Of a stretch of DNA of 64,000 nucleotides, positions 17,360-26,257 are shown in pieces; positions within the stretch are counted from its first letter, which is position 1; each line of letters begins with the position of its first letter. The notes under the pieces were generated by a model. It saw nothing but the letters and a program-made list of their open reading frames with translations. It searched no databases and was not told the origin of the DNA. This DNA is from Bacteroidota bacterium. GTDB taxonomy: Bacteria; Bacteroidota; Bacteroidia; Chitinophagales; Chitinophagaceae. Where the stretch lies: contig JAUZOE010000001.1 in the NCBI GenBank assembly GCA_030706605.1, positions 248,001 to 312,000 of the forward strand, read 5' to 3'. The position numbers were made by a program, and so were the translations under genes.

Positions 17360-17914
17360 CTAAAATCGAGGCTTCCAAACTATCTCCGGAGCCTTATTTT
17401 TCATTCCGGTATATCTTGAAAGTATAAATAAATAATCGCTAAGCCGGTTAAGATATTTAATAATCAAAGGATCCAATGCATCACCATGTTCCTGTAAGTT
17501 TACACTACACCTTTCAGCGCGACGGCATACACACCTGGCTACATGCATGAATGAAACTGCAGGCATTCCACCCGGCAAAATAAAATTTTTCATCGGTGGC
17601 AATTCTTCCTCCATGCTGTCCATCTCATTTTCCAAAAGCTGTATATCACTTTCATGCAAATCGGGAATAGATAATTTTGTACTTTTCTTTGGATCGCAGG
17701 CAAGTTCGGATCCTATAGTAAATAACCTGTCCTGGATTTCTTTTAAAATATTTTTGGCATGTTCTTCATTGCAATAATCCGAAACCAGGCCAATGTAGGA
17801 ATTGAGTTCATCTACTGTGCCATAGGCTTCAATCCGGGGATCACTTTTTAAAACTTTGGTGCCGCCAATAAGGCTGGTTTTTCCTTTGTCACCGGTTTTA
17901 GTGTAAATTTTCAT
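17360..17914 (-). CDS. Corrinoid adenosyltransferase, PduO type
   Basis: 184 aa from the ATG at 17912-17914 (MKIYTKTGDKGKTSLIGG); an ATG two codons earlier at 17920 is also possible. The family transfers the adenosyl group of ATP to cob(I)alamin to make adenosylcobalamin. The N-terminal ATP-binding motif YTKTGDKG.TSL.GG, the YGTVDELNSYIG block (about 35-47), the R.VCRRAER block (about 125-135) and NRLSDYLF.LSR near 158-170 all fit the PduO/MMAB family. It stands among housekeeping genes with no other cobalamin genes nearby and no visible cobalamin riboswitch upstream. It probably serves a B12-dependent mutase encoded elsewhere. Confidence 0.93.
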   Translation of the reverse strand: MKIYTKTGDKGKTSLIGGTKVLKSDPRIEAYGTVDELNSYIGLVSDYCNEEHAKNILKEIQDRLFTIGSELACDPKKSTKLSIPDLHESDIQLLENEMDSMEEELPPMKNFILPGGMPAVSFMHVARCVCRRAERCSVNLQEHGDALDPLIIKYLNRLSDYLFILSRYTGMKNKAPEIVWKPRF

Positions 17915-18145
17915 TGCCATAGATATACCTTTTTTAAATCAAAAATAATTGCCGGTGACATTTACTTCAATAATATAAAATTACAATGGAATTATTGAAG
18001 GAGAAAGTCTCTGCCAAAAACATTTTGAATTATATGATGTAGCAAGGATATCCATGAAAATACTTTGATAAGATTTTCATTCTCAGGAAAGGTATTAAAC
18101 TGACCAACAATTTCTGTAATGGCTTACAAATACAGCCGCAAAAGA

Positions 18146-18853
18146 TTATAAAACTATTATATTTTCTTTCTCTTTAGTTTCATCACTTTCTACTAATCCA
18201 TCCCGTAAGCGAATAATGCGGTGTGCATAATGGGCAATATCTTCTTCATGAGTTACTAAAATAACAGTATTTCCATCAGACTGTATCTTGTCAAAAATAT
18301 TCATGATTTCAACAGAAGTTTTGGAATCAAGGTTTCCGGTAGGCTCATCTGCCAGAATGATAGAAGGATTATTTACTAAAGCCCTTGCTATGGCTACACG
18401 TTGGTTTTGCCCCCCGGATAATTCATTAGGTTTGTGATGGCTTCTATCTGCTAAGCCAACCTTGTTGAGCATTTCATTTGCCAGTTCTGTTCTGATTTTT
18501 TTGGAAGTTCCATTATAGATTAACGGCAATGCAACATTCTCTAATGCAGTAAGTCTGGGTAATAAATTAAACTGCTGAAATACAAAACCAATTTCTTTAT
18601 TACGCACTTCTGCCAGATCATCGTCCGGCATAATACTTACATCCTTTCCGTTAAGAATATATTTCCCGGCAGAAGGAGAATCAAGGCAACCAAGCATATT
18701 CATGAGCGTGGATTTGCCACTTCCACTTGGCCCCATTAATGCCACGTATTCATTTTTAAAAATTTCAAGCGTAATTCCCTTGAGAACTTTTAATTCCTGC
18801 TTGCCCATGAAGTAACTCTTCTGAATATTATCTAACTGAATAATTGAAGCCAT
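18146..18853 (-). CDS. ABC transporter ATP-binding protein, LolD/MacB-like
   Basis: 235 aa. Walker [10 protein letters not shown] (about 41-49), Q-loop [10 protein letters not shown] (about 90), signature [15 protein letters not shown] (about 144-158; note Gln-Asn instead of the more common Gln-Gln/Arg), Walker [14 protein letters not shown] (about 163-175) and the switch His in VTHEED (about 200). The profile is that of the LolD / MacB / FtsE-like class, which powers lipoprotein release or export by partner membrane proteins. No permease gene is adjacent, so the partner must be encoded elsewhere. Confidence 0.9.
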   Translation of the reverse strand: MASIIQLDNIQKSYFMGKQELKVLKGITLEIFKNEYVALMGPSGSGKSTLMNMLGCLDSPSAGKYILNGKDVSIMPDDDLAEVRNKEIGFVFQQFNLLPRLTALENVALPLIYNGTSKKIRTELANEMLNKVGLADRSHHKPNELSGGQNQRVAIARALVNNPSIILADEPTGNLDSKTSVEIMNIFDKIQSDGNTVILVTHEEDIAHYAHRIIRLRDGLVESDETKEKENIIVL

Positions 18854-19023
18854 TTTTAAAATTTATTACCCTGCAACTCCGTTGTAGAAGCATTATTAAT
18901 ATTTATAATTGACCTACATATTTAAAAAAAGAAAAACTGTACTATTCAAAATGTGATACCCGACTTCCAAAAACAGGATAATTGCAAACTAATTACTTAT
19001 TAAACCTGCTTCGCCTTTGTTCT

Positions 19024-19314
19024 TTATTTTTTAATCACCTTCGGCACTTTAAAAAAATGATCATCATGCAAAGGTGCATTTTTGAAAACCTCGCCGGTAC
19101 TGATTGAACCACTTACCACATCTTTTCTGAAAATATTTACATTTTCACTCATGTGCAATAAGGGCTCTACCCCGGTAGTATCCAGTTCATTCAATTTATC
19201 AATAAAGCCAATCATCTTCTCAAGATCATTTTTAATTTCCTGCTTTTCTTCCTCAACAAATTCGAGTCTTGATAAATTAGCCAATTTTTCTATTAATGCG
19301 TCATTTACTTCCAT
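19024..19314 (-). CDS. gatC: Aspartyl/glutamyl-tRNA amidotransferase subunit C
   Basis: 96 aa. GatC is the small subunit that joins GatA and GatB in the enzyme converting Glu-tRNA(Gln) or Asp-tRNA(Asn) to the amidated form. The sequence follows the family closely: IEKLANLSRLEF near the N-terminus, DLEKMIGFIDKLNELDT in the middle, GVEPLLHMSENVNIFRKD, then the PLHDDHFFKVPKVIKK end. gatA and gatB are not in the window. The ATG is only a few bases from a TATATTTG promoter box, suggesting a leaderless or very short leader mRNA. Confidence 0.93.
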   Translation of the reverse strand: MEVNDALIEKLANLSRLEFVEEEKQEIKNDLEKMIGFIDKLNELDTTGVEPLLHMSENVNIFRKDVVSGSISTGEVFKNAPLHDDHFFKVPKVIKK

Positions 19315-19318
19315 TGGG

Positions 19319-19326
19319 CAAATATA
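19319..19326 (-). promoter_or_regulatory. -7 promoter box for gatC, almost touching the start codon
   Basis: On the minus strand TATATTTG is an exact match to the Bacteroidota -7 box TAnnTTTG. Only four bases separate it from the gatC ATG (19312-19314), so transcription would start at or within a base or two of the start codon. No good TTTG element is seen at the expected distance upstream. Confidence 0.5.
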
Positions 19327-19477
19327 GTTGGTTTATCCTTTTTTTGCGGATCATTGAACGTGAGCATTATCCCGTTTATCATTTTTTTAGACTCTTACCT
19401 GAATTCAAACGGTGATATTTCCTGATTTAGCTAAACTTTCTAACCATTTTCCCAAACTATTTTATCTTCGCCACCTT

Positions 19478-20485
19478 ATGAATAAGAAGAAAGAAATAGT
19501 AATGAGCGGGATAAGACCTACCGGCTTTTTACATCTCGGGAATTATTTTGGAGCTATCAGCAATTATGTAAAAATGCAGGATGATTTTGAATGTTTTTTT
19601 ATGGTGGCAGATTTGCATTCTTTAACTACTCATCCCGACACAAAAGAGCTAAAAGGCAATGTGCACAGAGTTTTAGCAGAAAATATAGCCTGCGGACTTG
19701 ATCCGGAAAAAGTAGCTTTGTATTGCCAAAGCCATGTGCATCAAACAGGAGAGTTATATCTCTATTTGAATATGCTTGCTTATAAAGGAGAATTGGAAAA
19801 AACGGCTACTTTCAAAGACAAAGCCCGTTTGCATCCCGATAATATCAATGCAGGATTACTTACCTATCCTGTATTAATGGCAGCAGATATCCTTATTCAC
19901 AGGGCAAAATATGTGCCTGTTGGCAAAGACCAGGAACAACATCTTGAAATAGCAAGGACCTATGTAAACAGGTTTAATCACCGGTATGGAGAAGTGTTTC
20001 CCGAACCTGTGGCTTACAATTTTGATAATAAGCTGGTGAAAGTGCCTTCATTAGACGGAGGTGGCAAAATGAGCAAAAGTGAAAATAAATTAGCCACTTT
20101 GTATCTTGCTGATGAAGATACGGATATAAGGAAAAAGGTGATGAAAGCAAAGACTGATAGTGGTCCTGTGGAAAATAATTCTAAAAAACCTGATTATATT
20201 GAGAATTTGTTTTTATTAATGAAATTAGTAAGCACTAAAGAAACATTAAATCATTTTGAAGATAGATATAACGATTGCTCTATACGTTATGGCGACATGA
20301 AAAAACAATTGGCAGAAGACATGGTCAGTTTTATTTCTCCTATACGGAATAAAGTAAATGCGATACTGGATGATGAAGCCTATTTGCAAAAAATAATGAA
20401 GCACGGTGCGGAAAAAGCTACTGAGCATGCAGAAATTACCATGAAAATGGTAAGAAATGCCATGCACCTTAATTATTTTATATAA
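19478..20485 (+). CDS. trpS: Tryptophanyl-tRNA synthetase
   Basis: 335 aa from the ATG at 19478; the longer open frame upstream has no family match. It charges tRNA(Trp) with tryptophan. Class I signatures are clear: HLGNYFGA (the HIGH-type motif, residues 19-26) after SGIRPTG, and KMSKS at 197-201. Other family blocks include MVADLHSLTTH, the YPVLMAADIL segment near 120-130, and VPVGKDQEQHLEIAR near 145-160. The size is usual for bacterial TrpRS. TATCTTCG lies about 15 bases before the ATG and may be a short-leader promoter. gatC is divergent from it. Confidence 0.97.
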   Translation: MNKKKEIVMSGIRPTGFLHLGNYFGAISNYVKMQDDFECFFMVADLHSLTTHPDTKELKGNVHRVLAENIACGLDPEKVALYCQSHVHQTGELYLYLNMLAYKGELEKTATFKDKARLHPDNINAGLLTYPVLMAADILIHRAKYVPVGKDQEQHLEIARTYVNRFNHRYGEVFPEPVAYNFDNKLVKVPSLDGGGKMSKSENKLATLYLADEDTDIRKKVMKAKTDSGPVENNSKKPDYIENLFLLMKLVSTKETLNHFEDRYNDCSIRYGDMKKQLAEDMVSFISPIRNKVNAILDDEAYLQKIMKHGAEKATEHAEITMKMVRNAMHLNYFI

Positions 20486-20678
20486 AATGAGCTCCCCCAG
20501 GTTATTGAAATTCGCATGTAACCAGTTTCCAGATAAAAAAACAAAACAACATCACTACTATTTTATTGAAAATATTGAAATCTTAAATTATATTAATGAT
20601 TTTATATTTACTTTTAAAGACCTACCGTCTGGAAGGCTGTAAATGGAATTGTGCAAATAAAAAATTGAAATCAGGAAA

Positions 20679-21314
20679 ATGGCTAAATCAAAAAAACCAA
20701 AACACATAGCAATAGCAGGAAATATCGGCGCAGGCAAAACTACCCTTACAGAGTTACTGAGCAAGCATTACAAGTGGATTCCCCAGTTTGAAGATGCGGA
20801 CCACAATCCATATCTCAACGATTTTTATGAAGACATGCCACGATGGAGTTTCAATCTCCAGATATTTTTTTTAAACAACCGGCTTAATCAACTTTTAGAA
20901 ATCCAGCGAGGCACAGAAACAGTAATCCAGGACAGGACTATTTATGAAGATGCCAATATTTTTGCACCCAACCTTCATGATATGGGTTTGATGACCAAAA
21001 GAGATTTTAGCAATTATTATGCTTTTTTTGAGACGCTGAAAACAATGGTAAAACCACCCGATCTTTTAATTTATCTCAATGCATCAGTCCCTACCCTGGT
21101 AGCACAAATTCAAAAAAGGGGACGGGAATATGAAGAAAATATCCGCCTGGACTATTTAAAAAAACTCAATGAATTTTATAATAAATGGATCACAGGGTAC
21201 AAAGAAGGCCCTTTATTAATTATTGATGCCGATACCAATAAGTTTGCTGAAAAAGAAGAAGATCTTGGCATCATCATCAACCAGATTGATGCGCAATTAT
21301 TTGGCTTATTTTAA
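20679..21314 (+). CDS. Deoxynucleoside kinase
   Basis: 211 aa. The P-loop GNIGAGKT (14-21) starts the protein. FEDADHNPYLNDFYED (about 38-53), the DRTIYED motif (about 85-91, equivalent to the DRS/ERS catalytic motif), LIYLNASVPTL (about 125) and the RGREYEENIRLDYL lid (about 140-155) identify the dNK/dGK family. These enzymes phosphorylate deoxynucleosides for dNTP salvage. Substrate preference cannot be read from sequence with confidence. The gene is preceded by a spacer of 193 bases in which I see no convincing gene. Confidence 0.92.
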   Translation: MAKSKKPKHIAIAGNIGAGKTTLTELLSKHYKWIPQFEDADHNPYLNDFYEDMPRWSFNLQIFFLNNRLNQLLEIQRGTETVIQDRTIYEDANIFAPNLHDMGLMTKRDFSNYYAFFETLKTMVKPPDLLIYLNASVPTLVAQIQKRGREYEENIRLDYLKKLNEFYNKWITGYKEGPLLIIDADTNKFAEKEEDLGIIINQIDAQLFGLF

Positions 21315-21509
21315 TTTGCGGTTTATTTAGATTTCTCAATTATTTTCCTGCATTACCTCATATTTAAATTGGGAGATCAGTTTGGCATTCCCAATTTTTT
21401 TTAAGAAAGAATAGAGAAACAGCCCGGCCAGCAAGCATAGAATTACTTTCGCCTATTTCAAAATTTGAAAATATTTTATTCATGTATCTTGCAATACTGA
21501 AATTTTCTA

Positions 21510-22805
21510 ATGATGAAATATTTGCCATTAAATCCTGAAATTTTTATCCGGAACCGAAAACGTTTTGTTGCCAAAATGGATAAAAACGCAATTGCTATTT
21601 TTAATAGTAATGACGAAATGCCGACCAATGGTGACGCATTGTTTCCATTTGTTCAAAACTCAGACCTGTATTGGCTTTGCGGAATTGAGCAGGAAGATTC
21701 TATGGTAATTTTATATCCCGATAACCCTGATCCCAAATACCGTGAAGTGCTGGTGATGGTGCGTCCCAATGAATTAAAAGAAAAATGGAACGGGCACCAG
21801 CTTCGCAGTAAAGAAGCCGAAAGCATATCCGGGATGAAAACGATTATTTGGTTAGATGCACTGGATGGTTTTCTGCAATCATGGATTCATTTATCGGATA
21901 CTATCTATTTAAACACTAATGAAAATGACAGAAAAGCCTCGCAGGTACCTGTAAAAGACTACCGTTATGCTGCGGATATGCGTTACCGATACCCTCTGCA
22001 TAATTACAAGCGGAGTGCTAAAATTTTAAAAGAATTAAGAGCAATAAAAACGCCCCTGGAAGTAGAAGTCATACAGAAAGCAGTCGATATTACTGATAAT
22101 ACTTTCAGAAGACTATTGAAATTTATAAAGCCAGGTGTAATGGAGTATGAAATTGATGCAGAAATATGGCATTCATTTTTATCACAAAGAGCTACTGGTC
22201 CAGCCTACGGAAGCATCATAGCCAGTGGCGACAGAGCCCGGACTTTACATTATGTAAGTAATAACCAGGAATGTAAAAATGGTGAATTAATCCTGATGGA
22301 TTTTGGAGCCAATTATGGCAATTATGCAGCAGATCTTACCAGGACCATACCTGTGAACGGAAAATTTTCGCGCAGGCAAAAAACAGTTTATAATGCCTGC
22401 CTTCATATCCATCATTTTTGTGCTTCTATTTTAAAACCGGGAATCAGCATTAATGATTATACAGAAAAAGTGGCGGATGAAGCCACTATCATATTTCAAA
22501 AGATTGGTTTACTGAAGAAGTCAGATATCAAAAATGAAGATCCGGCCAACAGGGCTTACAGGAAATATTTGTATCATGGTATTTCGCACCACCTGGGAAT
22601 AGACGTGCATGACCTGGGCACTAAGACGGAACCCATAAAAGAAGGGATGGTTTTTACCATCGAACCGGGAATTTATATTGAAGAAGAACAAATGGGCGTA
22701 CGCATTGAAAATAATTATTGGATCACTAAAAACGGCAATAAAGATTTAATGAAAAATATTCCGATTACTTTTGAAGAAATAGAAAATTTGATGAAGTCTT
22801 CTTAA
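21510..22805 (+). CDS. pepP: Xaa-Pro aminopeptidase (M24 family)
   Basis: 431 aa. An N-terminal AMP_N domain (about 1-150, including FPFVQNSDLYWLCGIEQED) precedes the pita-bread M24 catalytic domain (about 170-425). Metal ligands are present: Asp in LMDFGANYGNYAAD (two Asp), His in YHGISHHLGIDVHD, Glu in FTIEPGIYIE and Glu in GVRIENNYWI. The enzyme removes N-terminal residues that precede proline. No signal peptide is seen, so it is cytoplasmic. It is alone in its transcription direction block with pssA 52 bases downstream. Confidence 0.94.
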   Translation: MMKYLPLNPEIFIRNRKRFVAKMDKNAIAIFNSNDEMPTNGDALFPFVQNSDLYWLCGIEQEDSMVILYPDNPDPKYREVLVMVRPNELKEKWNGHQLRSKEAESISGMKTIIWLDALDGFLQSWIHLSDTIYLNTNENDRKASQVPVKDYRYAADMRYRYPLHNYKRSAKILKELRAIKTPLEVEVIQKAVDITDNTFRRLLKFIKPGVMEYEIDAEIWHSFLSQRATGPAYGSIIASGDRARTLHYVSNNQECKNGELILMDFGANYGNYAADLTRTIPVNGKFSRRQKTVYNACLHIHHFCASILKPGISINDYTEKVADEATIIFQKIGLLKKSDIKNEDPANRAYRKYLYHGISHHLGIDVHDLGTKTEPIKEGMVFTIEPGIYIEEEQMGVRIENNYWITKNGNKDLMKNIPITFEEIENLMKSS

Positions 22806-22857
22806 ATCCTGCCAGATCGGAAATTTTAAAATCATTTTTTAATATTAGCTTTAATTC

Positions 22858-23679
22858 ATGATAAATCAAAACACAACTATTGAAAAGGATTCAGCTCCTC
22901 CTTCGGGGCTGTCAGCAATTCCAAATATTTTCACCCTGCTCAATTTATTTTTTGGCTGTATGGCAATTGTTTTTGCTTTACAAACCAATTCCGTAATTAT
23001 TTACCTAAATGACCAGTTCAACAGCAGTTTCAATATTCCTGAAAAGCTTACCTGGGCTGCCATTTGTATTATCATTGCTGCATTAATAGATTTTTTAGAT
23101 GGATTCGTAGCGCGGTTATTAAAGGCTACCAGCGAATTGGGAAAGCAATTAGACTCATTAAGTGATGTGGTAAGTTTTGGCGTAGCACCTGCTGTTATTA
23201 TTTTTCAATTATTGAGATTTAGTTTTGCAAGAGAAGAAAACGGGTTGGATGTTTCCATTATATGGATGATGCCTGCATTTATAATAGCCTGTGCTGCTGC
23301 TTATCGTCTTGGCAAATTTAACCTGGATACGGATCAGCAATTTTCTTTTAAAGGGGTTCCGGTTCCTGCAGTAGGATTATTGATAGCTTCGTTACCACTC
23401 ATTTTACACTTCAATGAAATAAGTGGAGTTAATTCATTTTTACTGAATAAATGGGTTTTATATGCATTGATTATTGTTATCAGTTATTTAATGATCTCTA
23501 ATCACCGGATGATGTCACTAAAATTTTCGGATTTCACTTTTAAAAATAACAGGTCAAAAATCATTTTATTCGTAATTGCAATTATCGCTGCCTTATTTTT
23601 GCAATGGCTGGCAGTTCCCGTAGTTTTCATATTCTATATTTTATTATCATTAATCAAACCAAAAATAAAACCTGAATGA
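22858..23679 (+). CDS. pssA: CDP-diacylglycerol-serine O-phosphatidyltransferase
   Basis: 273 aa integral membrane protein with about seven or eight hydrophobic segments. The CDP-alcohol phosphatidyltransferase signature is complete near 83-105: DFLDGFVAR, then G.QLDSLSDVVSFG, following the DG..AR...G...D...D pattern. The family attaches serine to CDP-diacylglycerol, the first step towards phosphatidylethanolamine. The preceding IPNIFTLLNLFFGCMAIVFA helix is typical for this subfamily. Its stop codon overlaps the start of purS by four bases (ATGA). Confidence 0.93.
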   Translation: MINQNTTIEKDSAPPSGLSAIPNIFTLLNLFFGCMAIVFALQTNSVIIYLNDQFNSSFNIPEKLTWAAICIIIAALIDFLDGFVARLLKATSELGKQLDSLSDVVSFGVAPAVIIFQLLRFSFAREENGLDVSIIWMMPAFIIACAAAYRLGKFNLDTDQQFSFKGVPVPAVGLLIASLPLILHFNEISGVNSFLLNKWVLYALIIVISYLMISNHRMMSLKFSDFTFKNNRSKIILFVIAIIAALFLQWLAVPVVFIFYILLSLIKPKIKPE

Positions 23680-23933
23680 ATTTTGTAGCAGAAATAAAAG
23701 TAATGCCATTAAAAGAATTGCTTGATCCACAAGGTAAAGCAGTATTGGGTGGCCTTGCCAATCTTGGAATAAAAAGCATTACTGATGTACGAATTGGAAA
23801 GCACATCCAATTGAACCTGGAAGCAGCTTCAATAGAAGAAGCAAGAATAATTGCCGGAGAAGCTGCAAAAAAATTATTAGCCAACCCTGTTATGGAAGAA
23901 TTTACAATCCTGATTAGCGAACCGGCTAATTAG
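23676..23933 (+). CDS. purS: Phosphoribosylformylglycinamidine synthase subunit PurS
   Basis: 85 aa. PurS joins the PurQ glutaminase and PurL synthetase subunits in purine synthesis. The sequence matches the short family throughout: V.PL.ELLDPQGKAVLGGLAN (about 10-30), LGIKSITDVRIGKHIQLNLE (about 32-51), and KKLLANPVMEEFTILI near the end. Its presence implies the three-subunit PurSQL enzyme rather than the single large PurL common in other Bacteroidota. purQ and purL are not in the window. It overlaps pssA by four bases, so the two are translationally coupled. Confidence 0.92.
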   Translation: MNFVAEIKVMPLKELLDPQGKAVLGGLANLGIKSITDVRIGKHIQLNLEAASIEEARIIAGEAAKKLLANPVMEEFTILISEPAN

Positions 23934-23948
23934 CAAATTAGCTGATAT

Positions 23949-24614
23949 ATGCTTTATATCGTTCCATCTCCTATTGGTAACCTGGCCGATATTACTTTCC
24001 GGGCAGTTGAAATCTTAAAATCAGTAGACCTGATCCTTGCAGAAGACACTCGAACTTCGGGTAAGCTTCTCCGTCATTACCAGATTGACAAACCCACTTC
24101 ATCTTACCATCAGCACAATGAACATAAAATAATTGGTCATTTAACCGAACAATTGTCATCAGGAAAAACGATGGCTTTAATCACCGATGCCGGCACGCCG
24201 GGCGTCAGTGATCCTGCTTTTTTATTGGTTCGGGAATGTATCAAAAACAATATTAAAGTAGAATGCCTTCCCGGTGCTACCGCCTTTGTACCTGCGCTGG
24301 TAAACAGCGGCCTGCCCATGAACAGTTTTTGTTTTGAAGGATTTCTGCCTTTGAAAAAGGGAAGGCAAACCTTTTTCAAAGGCATGGCAGAAGAGCAAAG
24401 AACCATGGTTTATTATGAAAGCCCGATGCGGTTGGTAAAGACTCTAAAAGATTTTATTGAATATTTTGGGCCACAGCGGCCCTGCTCTGTAAGCCGCGAA
24501 CTGACAAAGATTTTCGAAGAAACCAAAAGAGGAACCCTGCAGGAAGTACATGATTATTTTGATGCAAAAAAAGTGAAGGGAGAAATTGTCATTGTGGTGG
24601 GAGGAAAGGAGTAA
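23949..24614 (+). CDS. rsmI: 16S rRNA (cytidine-1402 2'-O) methyltransferase
   Basis: 221 aa. The N-terminal block LYIVPSPIGNLADITFRAVE, the LILAEDTRTSGKLLRHY segment and the ITDAGTPGVSDPAF motif (about 80-92) are diagnostic of RsmI in the tetrapyrrole methylase superfamily. It uses SAM to methylate a base in the decoding centre of 16S rRNA. The later GATAFVPALVNSGLP and FEGFLP segments also fit. It ends in a VKGEIVIVVGGKE type C-terminus, slightly shorter than some relatives because the optional extra C-terminal domain is absent. It starts 15 bases after purS and is probably co-transcribed. Confidence 0.95.
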   Translation: MLYIVPSPIGNLADITFRAVEILKSVDLILAEDTRTSGKLLRHYQIDKPTSSYHQHNEHKIIGHLTEQLSSGKTMALITDAGTPGVSDPAFLLVRECIKNNIKVECLPGATAFVPALVNSGLPMNSFCFEGFLPLKKGRQTFFKGMAEEQRTMVYYESPMRLVKTLKDFIEYFGPQRPCSVSRELTKIFEETKRGTLQEVHDYFDAKKVKGEIVIVVGGKE

Positions 24615-24654
24615 ATTGCCGGATTGTTTTGCAAAGTCTGAACAAGTTAGATTA

Positions 24655-25224
24655 ATGATCAAAACAAATCAAATGGATTTAAATAAAATAATGGAGCGGC
24701 TATTCCTCTATAAAGTTTATAAATTCAATAAGAAACTATTTATATTTTTCACCGGCTTTGCAATGCTTTCGCTAATCTGTAATATAACTGGAAACGAAAT
24801 AACTCCTTTTTATGTGTGGGGGATGTATTCTGAAAAAGAAGTAGCCCCGGTCCATTATGAAATTTTCAGAGTTCAAATCAATAATAATTTAGTGGATTAC
24901 TCAACCGGGTTTCTCCCCGAAAATCGCCTGTTTTTATTATCACCGCTTACGTATTATGCATCAATGAAAAATGCAAAAGATCCGACAGAAGTTTTTCTTA
25001 AAGAGAAACTCAAGGATAAGTTTGCAATGATTCAGCCTTATGCAAAAAGGGTATTAAATTCCCAGAAAGAAGTCAACGAATTTCCATCATGGTATAGACG
25101 TTATCTTCAACAAACTACAGGCAAAATTGTACAAAATTTAAAAGTAGAGGTACTCAACACCTCTTATGATATTCACAATAACATTAGAATAGATTCAACT
25201 TATACTTTAATAGATGAAAGATAA
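24655..25224 (+). CDS. Membrane-anchored protein of unknown function
   Basis: 189 aa from the ATG at 24655; a second candidate (MDLNKIMERL) lies six codons later at 24673, and the frame is open upstream into rsmI. One hydrophobic helix (about 27-45, LFIFFTGFAMLSLICNITGN) is followed by ITPFYVWGMYSE and a soluble part with many Lys and Tyr. Its 3' end overlaps the start of the next gene by 11 bases, so the two proteins are made together. I do not recognise the family. The pairing with a multi-pass membrane protein suggests an accessory subunit. Confidence 0.7.
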   Translation: MIKTNQMDLNKIMERLFLYKVYKFNKKLFIFFTGFAMLSLICNITGNEITPFYVWGMYSEKEVAPVHYEIFRVQINNNLVDYSTGFLPENRLFLLSPLTYYASMKNAKDPTEVFLKEKLKDKFAMIQPYAKRVLNSQKEVNEFPSWYRRYLQQTTGKIVQNLKVEVLNTSYDIHNNIRIDSTYTLIDER

Positions 25225-26056
25225 AACACAGGAAAAAATATTTTCGAGAAAATATATCAATCTCCTGTGCAGGATTGTATTTACCCTTATTTTGATCGAT
25301 CTTTCTATCGCCGGATTATCCAACACGCTGACACATCAACTTCAGGCTCCCGTTTTAAAATACCCATATGTAGATCCTACTTTCTGGATAATGCACCTGC
25401 TGCGTATACCCGAATTCATTTCTTCCAATTTTTATTTCGCATGGGGACTGGATATTTCGCTTTTTGCCTCTTGTATAGGTGTATTACTTTTCCCTCAAAA
25501 AAAATTGCTAATAACCTTATTTATAGTTTCCTATTTCTTTTACTATATTATTTTTAACTCATTCAGCACACATCATAATCATTTTCAAATACCTGTTCTA
25601 ATAGTTCCGATAGCGTTTTTATTTTCAGGAAAAGCTTTTACATTTTCGTGGGAAGGATTGCGGTATTTCTGTTTATTTACTTATTCAGGAGCATTTTTTT
25701 GGAAATTATTTCGTTTATCATGGCTCAATCCTGAACAGGGTATATTGATTGTAAAAAAGAACCTGACTCCCTATTTATATTTTAATCCTGGTTCCTTACT
25801 TTCAAATATCTATAATTGGCTTTTAAGAAATCCGCTTTGCCTGGAAATTATGTTCTTAACCGGCTTTGCCATTGAAGGAGCATTTATCGTTGGCTTTTTT
25901 ACAAAGAAATTTGATAAATATTTATTAGTCTTGTCACTAATATTGCCTATTGGCTTCTGGTTTTTTGCAGACGTTCCTTTTTTTGCACAGGTGATCCTGA
26001 GTTTAACTTTATTACATATAAATCCTAAATATTTAAGAGGAGAAAACAACAACTAA
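25214..26056 (+). CDS. Multi-pass membrane protein, HTTM/DoxX-like
   Basis: 280 aa. About seven or eight hydrophobic segments are seen, for example IVFTLILIDLSIAGL, LLITLFIVSYFFYYIIF, FQIPVLIVPIAFLF and FWFFADVPFFAQVIL. A His-containing loop FSTHHNHFQIP lies between helices near 110-120. The overall layout recalls HTTM-type (vitamin K-dependent gamma-carboxylase-like) membrane proteins and DoxX-like proteins. The resemblance is only to the general pattern; no catalytic Lys motif of true carboxylases is obvious. Translation is coupled to the preceding gene by an 11-base overlap. Confidence 0.65.
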   Translation: MKDKTQEKIFSRKYINLLCRIVFTLILIDLSIAGLSNTLTHQLQAPVLKYPYVDPTFWIMHLLRIPEFISSNFYFAWGLDISLFASCIGVLLFPQKKLLITLFIVSYFFYYIIFNSFSTHHNHFQIPVLIVPIAFLFSGKAFTFSWEGLRYFCLFTYSGAFFWKLFRLSWLNPEQGILIVKKNLTPYLYFNPGSLLSNIYNWLLRNPLCLEIMFLTGFAIEGAFIVGFFTKKFDKYLLVLSLILPIGFWFFADVPFFAQVILSLTLLHINPKYLRGENNN

Positions 26057-26257
26057 TACTTCTTAAAAAAATCCGGAAATAGTCATTTAATAAATACGAA
26101 GGTTATTTTGTTCCCGAATGGTATTTCAATCTGGATTAATATAGACTCCTTCTTTGACATTTTTTAATTGATTTCCTTTGAATCCACTTTTGATTTTTAT
26201 TTTTTTTATAACTACATTTTTCACGATGTTTACAACTTTCTTTTTTTAAATAAAATT

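Noticed and set aside
17915-18145. Possible cobalamin riboswitch near the adenosyltransferase gene
   Set aside because: I could not find the conserved B12-box or a multi-stem structure in this stretch.
20488-20642. Small plus-strand frame between trpS and the deoxynucleoside kinase
   Set aside because: It starts at MSSPRLLKF and has no family features, promoter or conserved look; it is probably chance in AT-rich DNA.
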